DNA of 64,000 nt. Origin: Allotamlana fucoidanivorans. Lineage in GTDB: Bacteria; Bacteroidota; Bacteroidia; Flavobacteriales; Flavobacteriaceae. Numbering within the stretch: position 1 is the stretch's first letter; each line of letters opens with the position of its first letter. The translations under genes and the position numbers were made by a program. Below are positions 56,923 through 64,000 of this stretch, piece by piece. The notes under the pieces are model-generated. The model searched no databases and was not told the origin of the DNA. It saw only the letters and a list, made by a program, of their open reading frames with translations. The DNA lies in assembly GCF_045788535.1 (NCBI RefSeq), contig NZ_CP074074.1:2728001-2792000 (forward strand). Direction: 5' to 3'.

Positions 56923-59790
56923 ATGGGGTATAAAAAGATTTTAGTGAAAAAAGAAAACACAAGAAATTTAATATATCTATTATTCTTTTTGTTGATTTTA
57001 AGTTCTTGTAGGGCTCAAAATGATGGAAAGTTTATCCAGGATCTATACAGTGGTTTTCAAAATCCACCTGCAGAAGCACGTCCTTTTGTGCGTTGGTGGT
57101 GGAACGGAAATAAAGTTAAGGCAAGTGAACTAGATAGAGAATTAAAGTCTTTGCATAGTGTTGGTTTTGGTGGTGTAGAAATTAATCCTATAGCAATGCC
57201 TGTAGGTCCTGATAACGGTGATGAATCCTTAGTTTGGATGAGTGATGAATGGATTGATATGGTAGTTCATGCTTGTAAAAAAACCAAAGATTTAGGAATG
57301 ATCGTCGACATCATTGCTGGAACAGGTTGGCCTTTTGGAGGTGAATTTCTGAAAGATGATGAAACGTCTCAACGTATGGTTTCAGATTATATCTCATATA
57401 AATATGGAGAAACTATAGATGTTGATGAAGCTGGGTTGATACAATTATATAAAGAAAAGTATAAAAATACGAGAGCTCAAAAGCACATTAGTAAAAGAAC
57501 AACATACAGATTGTCTTATATAAAATTAGTGCCTGAAAATTGTAAAGATATAAATCAAATAATCGATTTAAAAAACCACATAGATGCCAACGGAAAAATC
57601 TTTTATGAGATAAAACAAAAAGGTAATTATGTTTTGTCTTATGGTTTAATTCAGCAAAACTTTCGAGATGTTACTTTGGGTGCTCTGGGTGGAGCTGGTC
57701 CTGTAATGGACCATTATAAAAAGGAAATGACCTTGGCGTATTTAAATCGCATGAAGAAAATATCTGAACGTTCAGGTATTCCGCTTAGTGGTTTAATTCG
57801 AGCCATACTTTGTGATAGTATTGAAGTATCTGGAGCAAACTGGACCAATGGTTTTGAACATCTGTTTTTTGAGGCCTATGGCTATAAATTAGATAATTGG
57901 TTGCCCTTTGTTTTTTATCAGGCTAATGGCAACTACGCACAAGGGACGTATTCTAAAAATTTCACTCCTGAGTTTAAAGATAAGTTAAAGCGCGTGCGCC
58001 ATGATTATAATAAATTATTGGTTGAAGTATTCTTAAAAAATTTCACCCAAACCTATAAAGATTTTTGTAAAGAAAATAACATTCTATGCCGCTATCAGGC
58101 TTATGGTACGCCTTTTTTAATGGGCATGTTAGATGGTTACATGATACCAGATATACCCGAGAGCAACAATTGGATATATACTGTTGAGATGAAAGATTCT
58201 ATTTGGGATTGGAAACAATCACACGGCTATATGATTTGGAATATGTATGCTTCAGCGGGAGCGCATCTAACAGATAAAAAGATTACAAGTTGTGAAACCA
58301 TGACCAATCTGGGAGGTGTATTTAAAGCGACACTTGAAGAAATAAAGCAGCATGATGATATGAATTTCATAACCGGAATTAACCATTCCGTATTACATGG
58401 TTATAATTATTCACCGCCAGAAGTGCCTTTTCCTGGTTGGATACGTTATGGTACTTATTTTAGTGAGCAAAACACTTGGTGGAAACACTTGCCTAATTGG
58501 ATAGATTATAATTCCAGATTATCCTACATATTTCAAAATTCTCAAGCTGATAAATCTATTGCTATTTTAGGGCCAACTGCAGATCTTTGGGGAGATAAAG
58601 GTTTAGCAAGAATGCCTTTCCATATGGAACCTGAGTACTTGTATAGATTATGGCAACCCATAAGTCAATTAGGATATTCTGCTGAATATATAAATCAAGG
58701 TGTTCTTGAAAGGGCTACTATAAATGAAAAGGGAATTACCTATGGTAGTATGATTTACAAATTATTAGTGCTTGCTAGTTTAAAATCATTAAGTCCGAAG
58801 GCAGCAGAGAATATCAAGCTATTTGTAGAATTCGGTGGTAAAATTATTGTCATAGATCAATTGCCATTGAAGTCTTTACATTTTTCAGAATATGAAAAGA
58901 ATGACAATTTAGTTAATAATACCATGACAGGTTTATTGAGAAATTATCCTGAATCACTCATCCAGGTGAAACAACCGGACTCTATTGAAGTATTATTTAA
59001 CTGGACGAAAGCTATTCTGAAAACAACTCAATTAGCAGCTGATGTGGAAATAAGTCACCCTTCTGAAAATGTGTATCAAATACATCAATATACCAATGAT
59101 AAAGATATTTATTTCTTTACCAATGTACACCGTTATAGTACAACATCATTTGACGCTAAATTTCCTGTAAATGGCAAATATCCATATGTTTGGAATCCTG
59201 AAACAGGAGAGAAAACACCCTATTATTTTGTGTCAAATTCAAATGAGTTAGGTGTCATTTTGAATCCTTTGGAATCTCTTCTGTTGGTTTTTGAAGATAA
59301 AAGGCCTTTAGAAAAAGCCATTGAAGTTGTGACTAAAATAAAAGAATCAAAAGTACTTGATGTTCATTGGAAAGTCATTGGTAAACGAAAAGATGAGAAA
59401 GTATTTATTTGGGATATGCCCACGCTTACTGATTTTAGTAAATCAACAGATAGTACTCAAAATACGTTTGGAGGTGAGATTGTTTACAAAACAACTATTA
59501 ATAACGCAGAAGGTTTTACGCATTTAGATTTAGGAAATGTAAACGAAGGTGTAACTGAATTATATATAAATGGGGAAAACATTGGAAAGCGCTGGTACGG
59601 AAAAGCAGTCTATTCAATTTCAGATTACCTCAAGAAGGGAGAGAATGAGATTGAAATTCATTATACAACTGTTTTAGCAAATTATGCCAAATCACTTAAA
59701 AATAATGAAATGGCAAAAACTTGGACAAGGCGCTATAAAGATTTAGTGCCAACAGGTATTGAAGGCCCAATTACATTAGTTAAGAAATAG
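56923..59790 (+). CDS. GH106-like glycoside hydrolase (third, divergent)
   Basis: 955 residues. N-terminal lipoprotein-type signal (LLILSSC, Cys29). The opening PFVRWWWNGNKVKASELDRE, VGFGGVEINPI, then MIVDIIAGTGWPFGGEF replaces the CPGWSxxGGPW signature of true GH106 with GTGWPFGG. A barrel follows (ILCDSIEVSGANWTNGFEH, SCETMTNLGGVFKATLEEI). A C-terminal sandwich ends the protein (THLDLGNVNEGVTELYINGENIGKRWYG). It belongs to the same superfamily (PF17132-like) but is the most divergent of the three in this locus and shorter than the other two. Possibly a distinct specificity. Same operon, 60 bp after the second GH106. Confidence 0.75.
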   Translation: MGYKKILVKKENTRNLIYLLFFLLILSSCRAQNDGKFIQDLYSGFQNPPAEARPFVRWWWNGNKVKASELDRELKSLHSVGFGGVEINPIAMPVGPDNGDESLVWMSDEWIDMVVHACKKTKDLGMIVDIIAGTGWPFGGEFLKDDETSQRMVSDYISYKYGETIDVDEAGLIQLYKEKYKNTRAQKHISKRTTYRLSYIKLVPENCKDINQIIDLKNHIDANGKIFYEIKQKGNYVLSYGLIQQNFRDVTLGALGGAGPVMDHYKKEMTLAYLNRMKKISERSGIPLSGLIRAILCDSIEVSGANWTNGFEHLFFEAYGYKLDNWLPFVFYQANGNYAQGTYSKNFTPEFKDKLKRVRHDYNKLLVEVFLKNFTQTYKDFCKENNILCRYQAYGTPFLMGMLDGYMIPDIPESNNWIYTVEMKDSIWDWKQSHGYMIWNMYASAGAHLTDKKITSCETMTNLGGVFKATLEEIKQHDDMNFITGINHSVLHGYNYSPPEVPFPGWIRYGTYFSEQNTWWKHLPNWIDYNSRLSYIFQNSQADKSIAILGPTADLWGDKGLARMPFHMEPEYLYRLWQPISQLGYSAEYINQGVLERATINEKGITYGSMIYKLLVLASLKSLSPKAAENIKLFVEFGGKIIVIDQLPLKSLHFSEYEKNDNLVNNTMTGLLRNYPESLIQVKQPDSIEVLFNWTKAILKTTQLAADVEISHPSENVYQIHQYTNDKDIYFFTNVHRYSTTSFDAKFPVNGKYPYVWNPETGEKTPYYFVSNSNELGVILNPLESLLLVFEDKRPLEKAIEVVTKIKESKVLDVHWKVIGKRKDEKVFIWDMPTLTDFSKSTDSTQNTFGGEIVYKTTINNAEGFTHLDLGNVNEGVTELYINGENIGKRWYGKAVYSISDYLKKGENEIEIHYTTVLANYAKSLKNNEMAKTWTRRYKDLVPTGIEGPITLVKK

Positions 59791-59835
59791 GGCATTATTA
59801 ACGGCCATGAACGTTGCTTGATAAAAACAAAAGTT

Positions 59836-61062
59836 ATGAAAACAAATAGACGCAAGTTTATAAAAAGTATATCGGCTCTAGGTATCGCAGGAGCTACATA
59901 TCCATGGTTGTCATCTTATGTAGGGAAAACTAGAAATGAGTATTTAAATGAAAAAATAACAAAAATCGAAATCTTTCGATACGATATCAATATACCTCGG
60001 TATTTTTCATGGGGCACATGGCATAACCGTCAGCATTTCTTTATCAAGATTTCTTCAGGAGATTTTTATGGTTGGACAGAAACTCCAGCTTCAAAAAACA
60101 ACCCTGATTTTACACCAACGGATTGGGTTAAATATTTAAAACAATTTAAAGGATTAACGCTAAGAGAAGCCCAAAAATTATTAGCATCAGAGCAAGTATT
60201 GGGTTCAAAACGATCTTTAAAAATGTTAGAGTCTTTAGATATGGGGCTTTTAGATCTATCAGGAAGACTTCAAAATAAATCTGCTACAGAATTATTAGGC
60301 TTATCAGGACGAAGTCCTGTTCCAGGTCTGTATTGTATACTAGATAAAGACGAAAAAAAAGTTAGAGAAGAAGCAGAAAAAAGTATCGAACAACACCTAG
60401 GGCATCACATGAAATTTAAAATGTATGGCAATCAAGAGGTCGATTTAAAATTACTAAATAGTGTTAGAGATGTTTTAGGTGAAGAAGCTACTGTGATTTC
60501 GGATGTTAATAAAGGTTACAAAAATAAAACCTTAAAGCAACTTGGAGCTATTTTAAATACCTTTAGAAATAATGGGTTAAATGCTATTGAAGACCCTGCA
60601 CATTTAAATGTTAATCAATGGATAGAATTACAAAAACTATCTGGAAACTTAGATTTAATTCCTGATGCACCATTACGTCCAGCTTGGAAAGGCCTACAAG
60701 TAATTAAATCAGGCATGGGAAGAATTTACAATTTGCATCCTTCTACCATGGGAAGCTTTAAACACACGGTTCAATTGGTTCATAAAGTACAAGAAATGAA
60801 TGCAAAAGTTATGATAGGCGATGATAGTTTGGTAGGACCAGCTTGTTCAGCATGGCAACAAATAGCTGTTGGTGCTGGAGCTACTTGGGTAGAAGCCATT
60901 GAGAAAAAGGAAGACTCAAAAAAGTATTTAGATTGTTTGATACATAAACCCACTAAAAAAGAATCGCATGGTTATTATTCATTTAAGCCAAAGGCAGGTT
61001 TTGGCGTAGAATTAGATACGGATCGTTTAAAAAAAGTAAGTGAATTATATGTTGAAGTTTAG
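59836..61062 (+). CDS. Tat-exported enolase-superfamily protein (mandelate racemase/muconate lactonizing type)
   Basis: 408 residues from the ATG at 59836. An upstream in-frame TTG at 59818 would only lengthen the signal. Twin-arginine signal KTNRRKFIKSISALGIAGA. Enolase-superfamily marks: N-terminal capping domain (about 40-140), then the barrel with Lys193-Phe-Lys195 (KxK base), metal ligands Asp223 (SDVNKG), Glu252 (IEDPAH) and Asp277 (PDAPL), and the later segments MIGDDSLVGPA and WVEAIEK. Members abstract an alpha-proton of a carboxylate and typically dehydrate or epimerise sugar acids. Export is unusual, since sugar-acid dehydratases are normally cytoplasmic. A uronate oligosaccharide as substrate is a guess from context. 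Confidence 0.82.
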   Translation: MKTNRRKFIKSISALGIAGATYPWLSSYVGKTRNEYLNEKITKIEIFRYDINIPRYFSWGTWHNRQHFFIKISSGDFYGWTETPASKNNPDFTPTDWVKYLKQFKGLTLREAQKLLASEQVLGSKRSLKMLESLDMGLLDLSGRLQNKSATELLGLSGRSPVPGLYCILDKDEKKVREEAEKSIEQHLGHHMKFKMYGNQEVDLKLLNSVRDVLGEEATVISDVNKGYKNKTLKQLGAILNTFRNNGLNAIEDPAHLNVNQWIELQKLSGNLDLIPDAPLRPAWKGLQVIKSGMGRIYNLHPSTMGSFKHTVQLVHKVQEMNAKVMIGDDSLVGPACSAWQQIAVGAGATWVEAIEKKEDSKKYLDCLIHKPTKKESHGYYSFKPKAGFGVELDTDRLKKVSELYVEV

Positions 61063-61094
61063 TGTAAATATAAATTTTTAGTAGACTGTTTAAA

Positions 61095-62558
61095 ATGATA
61101 AAAAATAGAATAGTGATAGAAAAAAAAATAGCACCTATTTTTTTTGTAATGTTATTTTTTTTCTTCTTGACGAATTGTCAACAAGAAAAAATTGATCAAA
61201 AACCTAATATACTACTCATTTGTGTAGATGACCTTCGCCCAGAGTTAAAGAGTTTTGGAGCAAAGTATATTAGTTCTCCTAATATCGATGCTTTAGCGGA
61301 AAAAGGCATTAGATTCCAAAAGCATTTCGTGAACTCTCCAAGTTGTGGACCATCTAGATACACTTTGTTAACAGGACAATATGGGCCAGCAGGAAATAAT
61401 GCACTTTTTCAAAGAGCAAAAAAAATAAACGAAGGTATACAGGAATTAGATAGAAGTATGCCAGAGTGGTTCAAATCGCATGGCTATACAACTGTTTCTG
61501 TAGGGAAAGTATCTCATCATCCAGGAGGAAGAGGTGGTAAGAATTGGAATGATAGCACTAAAATTGAAATGCCCAATGCCTGGGATAAACATTTGATACC
61601 AGTTGCAGAATGGAAACATCCACGTGGTATGATGCATGGCTTGGCTAATGGACAAATTAGAGTGAAATCGGGAGATATGGATGTGTTTGAGACCATAGAA
61701 GGAGATGATAATATTTATCCAGACGGAGCCATTACAGATGAAACTATCCATCAATTAAAAACACTTGCCAATAGTAGGAAGGGGCCATTTTTTCTAGCTG
61801 TTGGAATTATAAAACCACACTTGCCTTTTGGTGCACCAAAAAAGTACTATGATCAATATGATGGCGTGGATTTTCCAGATATAAAGCATCCTCAAAAACC
61901 AAAAGGAAAAACCACCTGGCATGGTTCGGGTGAATTTATGAAGTACAATAGTTGGGGAAAAAATCCAAACAGAGATGCCAATTTTGCCAATGAAGTACGT
62001 CGTCATTATGCTGCATGTGTAAGTTATGCAGATGCTCAAGTAGGAAAAATTCTTGCAGAATTGAAAAGAACGGGAGCTGATAAAAACACTATAGTTGTCC
62101 TTTGGGGAGATCATGGCTGGCACTTAGGCGAACATGCCATTTGGGGAAAACACAGTTTGTTTGAGGAATCGTTACATGCTCCTTTAGTAATTCATTATCC
62201 AACAATGATAAATAAAGGTGCAAATACAAATGCTATTGTGGAAACAGTAGACATCTTCCCAACTTTATGTGATCTAGCTGGAATTGAAATTCCGGGGTAT
62301 TGTCACGGTGTGTCGCTAAAAAATATATTAGAATCACCGAATACTCTTGGGCACGACGTTATAGCTTACAATAATAATGCTTCAACGATTAGAACATTAA
62401 CGCATAGAATGACGCTCCATAAAGATGGATTTGTAGAGTTATATGATCATACAACAGCAGAAAAAGAAACCAAAAATGTAGCTGAGGAACATATAGAGTT
62501 AGTCAATGAGTTAAAGAATGAGTTACATTCTAAGTTAGACGCATCTAATAAAAAATAG
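61095..62558 (+). CDS. S1 family sulfatase, iduronate-2-sulfatase-like
   Basis: 487 residues. Exported, with a possible lipobox (FFFLTNC, Cys28). Sulfatase marks are ILLICVDDLRPELKSFG (metal Asp pair), PNIDALAEKGIRFQKHF, the formylglycine motif Cys84-Gly-Pro-Ser-Arg88, VGKVSHHPGG, PFFLAVGIIKPHLPFGAPKKYYDQY, and LWGDHGWHLGEHAIWGKHS. The layout matches the iduronate-2-sulfatase-like group, which includes S1_7 enzymes found in ulvan loci. It likely desulfates a rhamnose or uronic-acid-linked sulfate in the periplasm. It sits 32 bp after the enolase-like gene in the long GH78 operon. Confidence 0.9.
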   Translation: MIKNRIVIEKKIAPIFFVMLFFFFLTNCQQEKIDQKPNILLICVDDLRPELKSFGAKYISSPNIDALAEKGIRFQKHFVNSPSCGPSRYTLLTGQYGPAGNNALFQRAKKINEGIQELDRSMPEWFKSHGYTTVSVGKVSHHPGGRGGKNWNDSTKIEMPNAWDKHLIPVAEWKHPRGMMHGLANGQIRVKSGDMDVFETIEGDDNIYPDGAITDETIHQLKTLANSRKGPFFLAVGIIKPHLPFGAPKKYYDQYDGVDFPDIKHPQKPKGKTTWHGSGEFMKYNSWGKNPNRDANFANEVRRHYAACVSYADAQVGKILAELKRTGADKNTIVVLWGDHGWHLGEHAIWGKHSLFEESLHAPLVIHYPTMINKGANTNAIVETVDIFPTLCDLAGIEIPGYCHGVSLKNILESPNTLGHDVIAYNNNASTIRTLTHRMTLHKDGFVELYDHTTAEKETKNVAEEHIELVNELKNELHSKLDASNKK

Positions 62559-62667
62559 ATTATTCTATTAGCTGTATTATTAGTATATAATACTGATATA
62601 ACACTTAGGAGTAGGTTAATTACATTTAGATAAAAAAAATGTAGATAAAGTTTTAAATAATAAATAA

Positions 62668-64000
62668 ATGATAAAAGTAGGATTATTTGGTATTGGTTTA
62701 GACACCTATTGGCCACAGTTTGAAGGTTTATTAGAACGATTGGAGGGCTATCAGCAACAAATAGCAGATAAGATGGAAGGTTTTGGTGCCGAAGTAATTA
62801 ATGTAGGTTTGGTAGATGCACCTCAAGTAGCAAGGGATAAAGCGGAAATTCTAAAAAAAGAAGATATCGACATATTGTTTTTGTATGTGTCTACCTATGC
62901 CTTATCATCAACGGTGTTACCTGTAGTTCAAAAATTAAAATGTCCGACCATTATTTTAAATATTCAGCCGGTTGCCGCTATTGACTACGAGAGTTTCAAC
63001 AAACTGGGAGATAGAGGAGTGATGACCGGAGAATGGCTAGCCCATTGTCAAGCCTGTTCAGTGCCAGAGTTGGCCAACGTGTTCAACCGTTCAGGAATAG
63101 ATTATGAATTTGTTACTGGGTATTTAGATGAATCAGCTGTTTGGGATGATATTCAAGATTGGATTGATGCAGCAAATGTTGCTAAGGTAATGGCAAATAA
63201 TAGGCTAGGGGTTTTAGGACATTATTACTGTGGTATGTTAGATGTATATTCAGATTTAACAAAGCAATCAGCTGCTTTTGGCACACATATCGAAATTTTA
63301 GAAATGTGTGAGGTAAAGAAATATCGTGATGCTGTGACCGATGCTGACGTGGAAGAGAAAATAAAGGAATTCCAAAGCACCTTCCAGGTTATAGATGCTT
63401 GTGAACAATCCGAATTAGTTCGAGCAGCAAAAACATCAATAGCTCTAGACAAATTGGTTGAAAACCATAATTTGGGCTCTATGGCTTATTATTATGAAGG
63501 CGAAACGGCTAACGAATATGAAAATATAGTAACATCTGTCATCGCAGGAAATACGTTGCTTACCGGAAAAAATGTGCCTGTTGCTGGTGAGTATGAAGTA
63601 AAAAATGCCCAAGCCATGAAAATCATGGATGCTTTTGGTGTTGGTGGTTCGTTCTCTGAATTTTATGCCATGGATTTTAATGATGATATTGTTATGCTTG
63701 GTCATGATGGCCCTGCACATTTTGCTATTGCCGAAGGCAATGTACAGTTAGTACCATTACCGGTGTATCACGGTAAACCCGGAAAAGGCTTATCCATTCA
63801 AATGACTGTGAAGCATGGCCCTGTAACCTTATTATCAGTTGTAGAAGGAAAAGACGATGTGTTCTTACTAGTAGCTGAAGGCGAATCTGTTGAAGGGCCT
63901 GTTCTACATATTGGAAATACTAATAGTCGTTACCGCTTTTCAATTGGGGCTAGAGCTTTTATGAACGAATGGTCCAAACAAGGACCATCCCATCATTGTG
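62668..64000 (+). CDS. L-fucose/L-arabinose isomerase-family protein, 3' end cut by the window
   Basis: 444 codons are visible from ATG 62668 with no stop, so the gene runs off the right edge, probably by only a few tens of residues. No signal peptide: a cytoplasmic enzyme. The N-terminal part has alternating beta-alpha segments (GLFGIGLDTYWPQFEG, DILFLYVSTYALSSTVLPV, GVMTGEWLAHCQACSVPELANVF). The C-terminal part has GGSFSEFYAMDFNDDIVMLGHDGPAHF and a late GPSHH consistent with a metal-binding His of fucose/arabinose isomerases. It would convert an aldose released from ulvan to its ketose. Which sugar is unclear: L-rhamnose isomerase proper is another fold. The gap to the sulfatase gene is 109 bp without a recognised operator. 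Confidence 0.75.
   Translation, partial: MIKVGLFGIGLDTYWPQFEGLLERLEGYQQQIADKMEGFGAEVINVGLVDAPQVARDKAEILKKEDIDILFLYVSTYALSSTVLPVVQKLKCPTIILNIQPVAAIDYESFNKLGDRGVMTGEWLAHCQACSVPELANVFNRSGIDYEFVTGYLDESAVWDDIQDWIDAANVAKVMANNRLGVLGHYYCGMLDVYSDLTKQSAAFGTHIEILEMCEVKKYRDAVTDADVEEKIKEFQSTFQVIDACEQSELVRAAKTSIALDKLVENHNLGSMAYYYEGETANEYENIVTSVIAGNTLLTGKNVPVAGEYEVKNAQAMKIMDAFGVGGSFSEFYAMDFNDDIVMLGHDGPAHFAIAEGNVQLVPLPVYHGKPGKGLSIQMTVKHGPVTLLSVVEGKDDVFLLVAEGESVEGPVLHIGNTNSRYRFSIGARAFMNEWSKQGPSHHC

Noticed and set aside
62577..62605. AT-rich inverted repeat after the last sulfatase as a terminator
   Set aside because: Almost all A-T pairs, no T-run, and the next gene seems to belong to the same operon.
1..64000. 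CRISPR arrays, tRNA, rRNA or prophage genes
   Set aside because: No regularly spaced repeats, no cloverleaf or ribosomal sequence and no phage-type genes were seen anywhere in the window.

Overview
The window is AT-rich DNA from a marine member of the Bacteroidota, most likely Flavobacteriaceae. The evidence is tandem SusC/SusD pairs, a hybrid two-component regulator with N-terminal propeller repeats, type IX secretion (T9SS) C-terminal sorting domains, TAnnTTTG-like promoter elements and near absence of Shine-Dalgarno sites. Nearly every gene belongs to one large polysaccharide utilization locus (PUL). The enzyme set is a PL28 ulvan lyase, a PL25-like propeller lyase, a GH105 unsaturated uronyl hydrolase, GH39, GH43 and GH3 enzymes, two GH78 and three GH106-type rhamnosidase candidates and three S1 sulfatases. 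It points to ulvan, the sulfated rhamnose/glucuronate/iduronate/xylose polysaccharide of green algae, and resembles the known ulvan PUL of Formosa agariphila, including a sulfatase-GH78 fusion.

Layout. 1-9575: the 3' end of one SusC, its SusD, a second SusC/SusD pair and a DUF1735-type surface lipoprotein, closed by a perfect 40-bp palindromic terminator. 9857-13791: a double-DUF1080 lipoprotein with two Tat-exported Gfo/Idh/MocA oxidoreductases. 14062-17589: the sulfatase-GH78 fusion. 17859-23615: a cytoplasmic oxidoreductase, GH43, GH3 and GH105, followed by the hybrid two-component system at 23678-27736. 28061-32500: a small secreted lectin-like protein, the PL28 lyase and a sulfatase lipoprotein. 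33058-36239: a degraded patch with an amidohydrolase remnant, an intact amidohydrolase and a broken DcaP-like porin, the latter two on the minus strand. 36744-41716: GH39 and GH106. 41877-49283: a PL25-like lyase, a lectin-flanked jelly-roll protein that may be an undescribed lyase, and a Tat lipoprotein toroid enzyme. 49278-50171 (minus): an AraC regulator. 50334 to the right edge: GH78, two GH106-like enzymes, a Tat-exported enolase-superfamily protein, a sulfatase and the start of a sugar isomerase.

Likely division of labour (inference). T9SS-secreted lyases cut ulvan at the surface and SusC/SusD complexes import the oligomers. GH105 removes the unsaturated uronic acid. Sulfatases, rhamnosidases, GH43/GH3 (xylose) and GH39 then finish depolymerisation in the periplasm, and the isomerase starts catabolism of a released sugar.

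The most striking new signal is non-coding. Nine separate transcription units in this window are preceded by a tandem direct repeat with exactly 10-bp period, CAGGAY-N4-CAGGAY, usually 10-14 nt before an AT-rich TAnnTTT-like element. It looks like the operator of one shared regulon, possibly read by the AraC protein at 49278-50171 or by the AraC domain of the hybrid system. Other points of interest are a possible 3-keto (oxidise-then-cleave) glycoside route inside an ulvan locus, a beta-trefoil-like module repeated five times in four secreted proteins, and the decayed porin/amidohydrolase patch.
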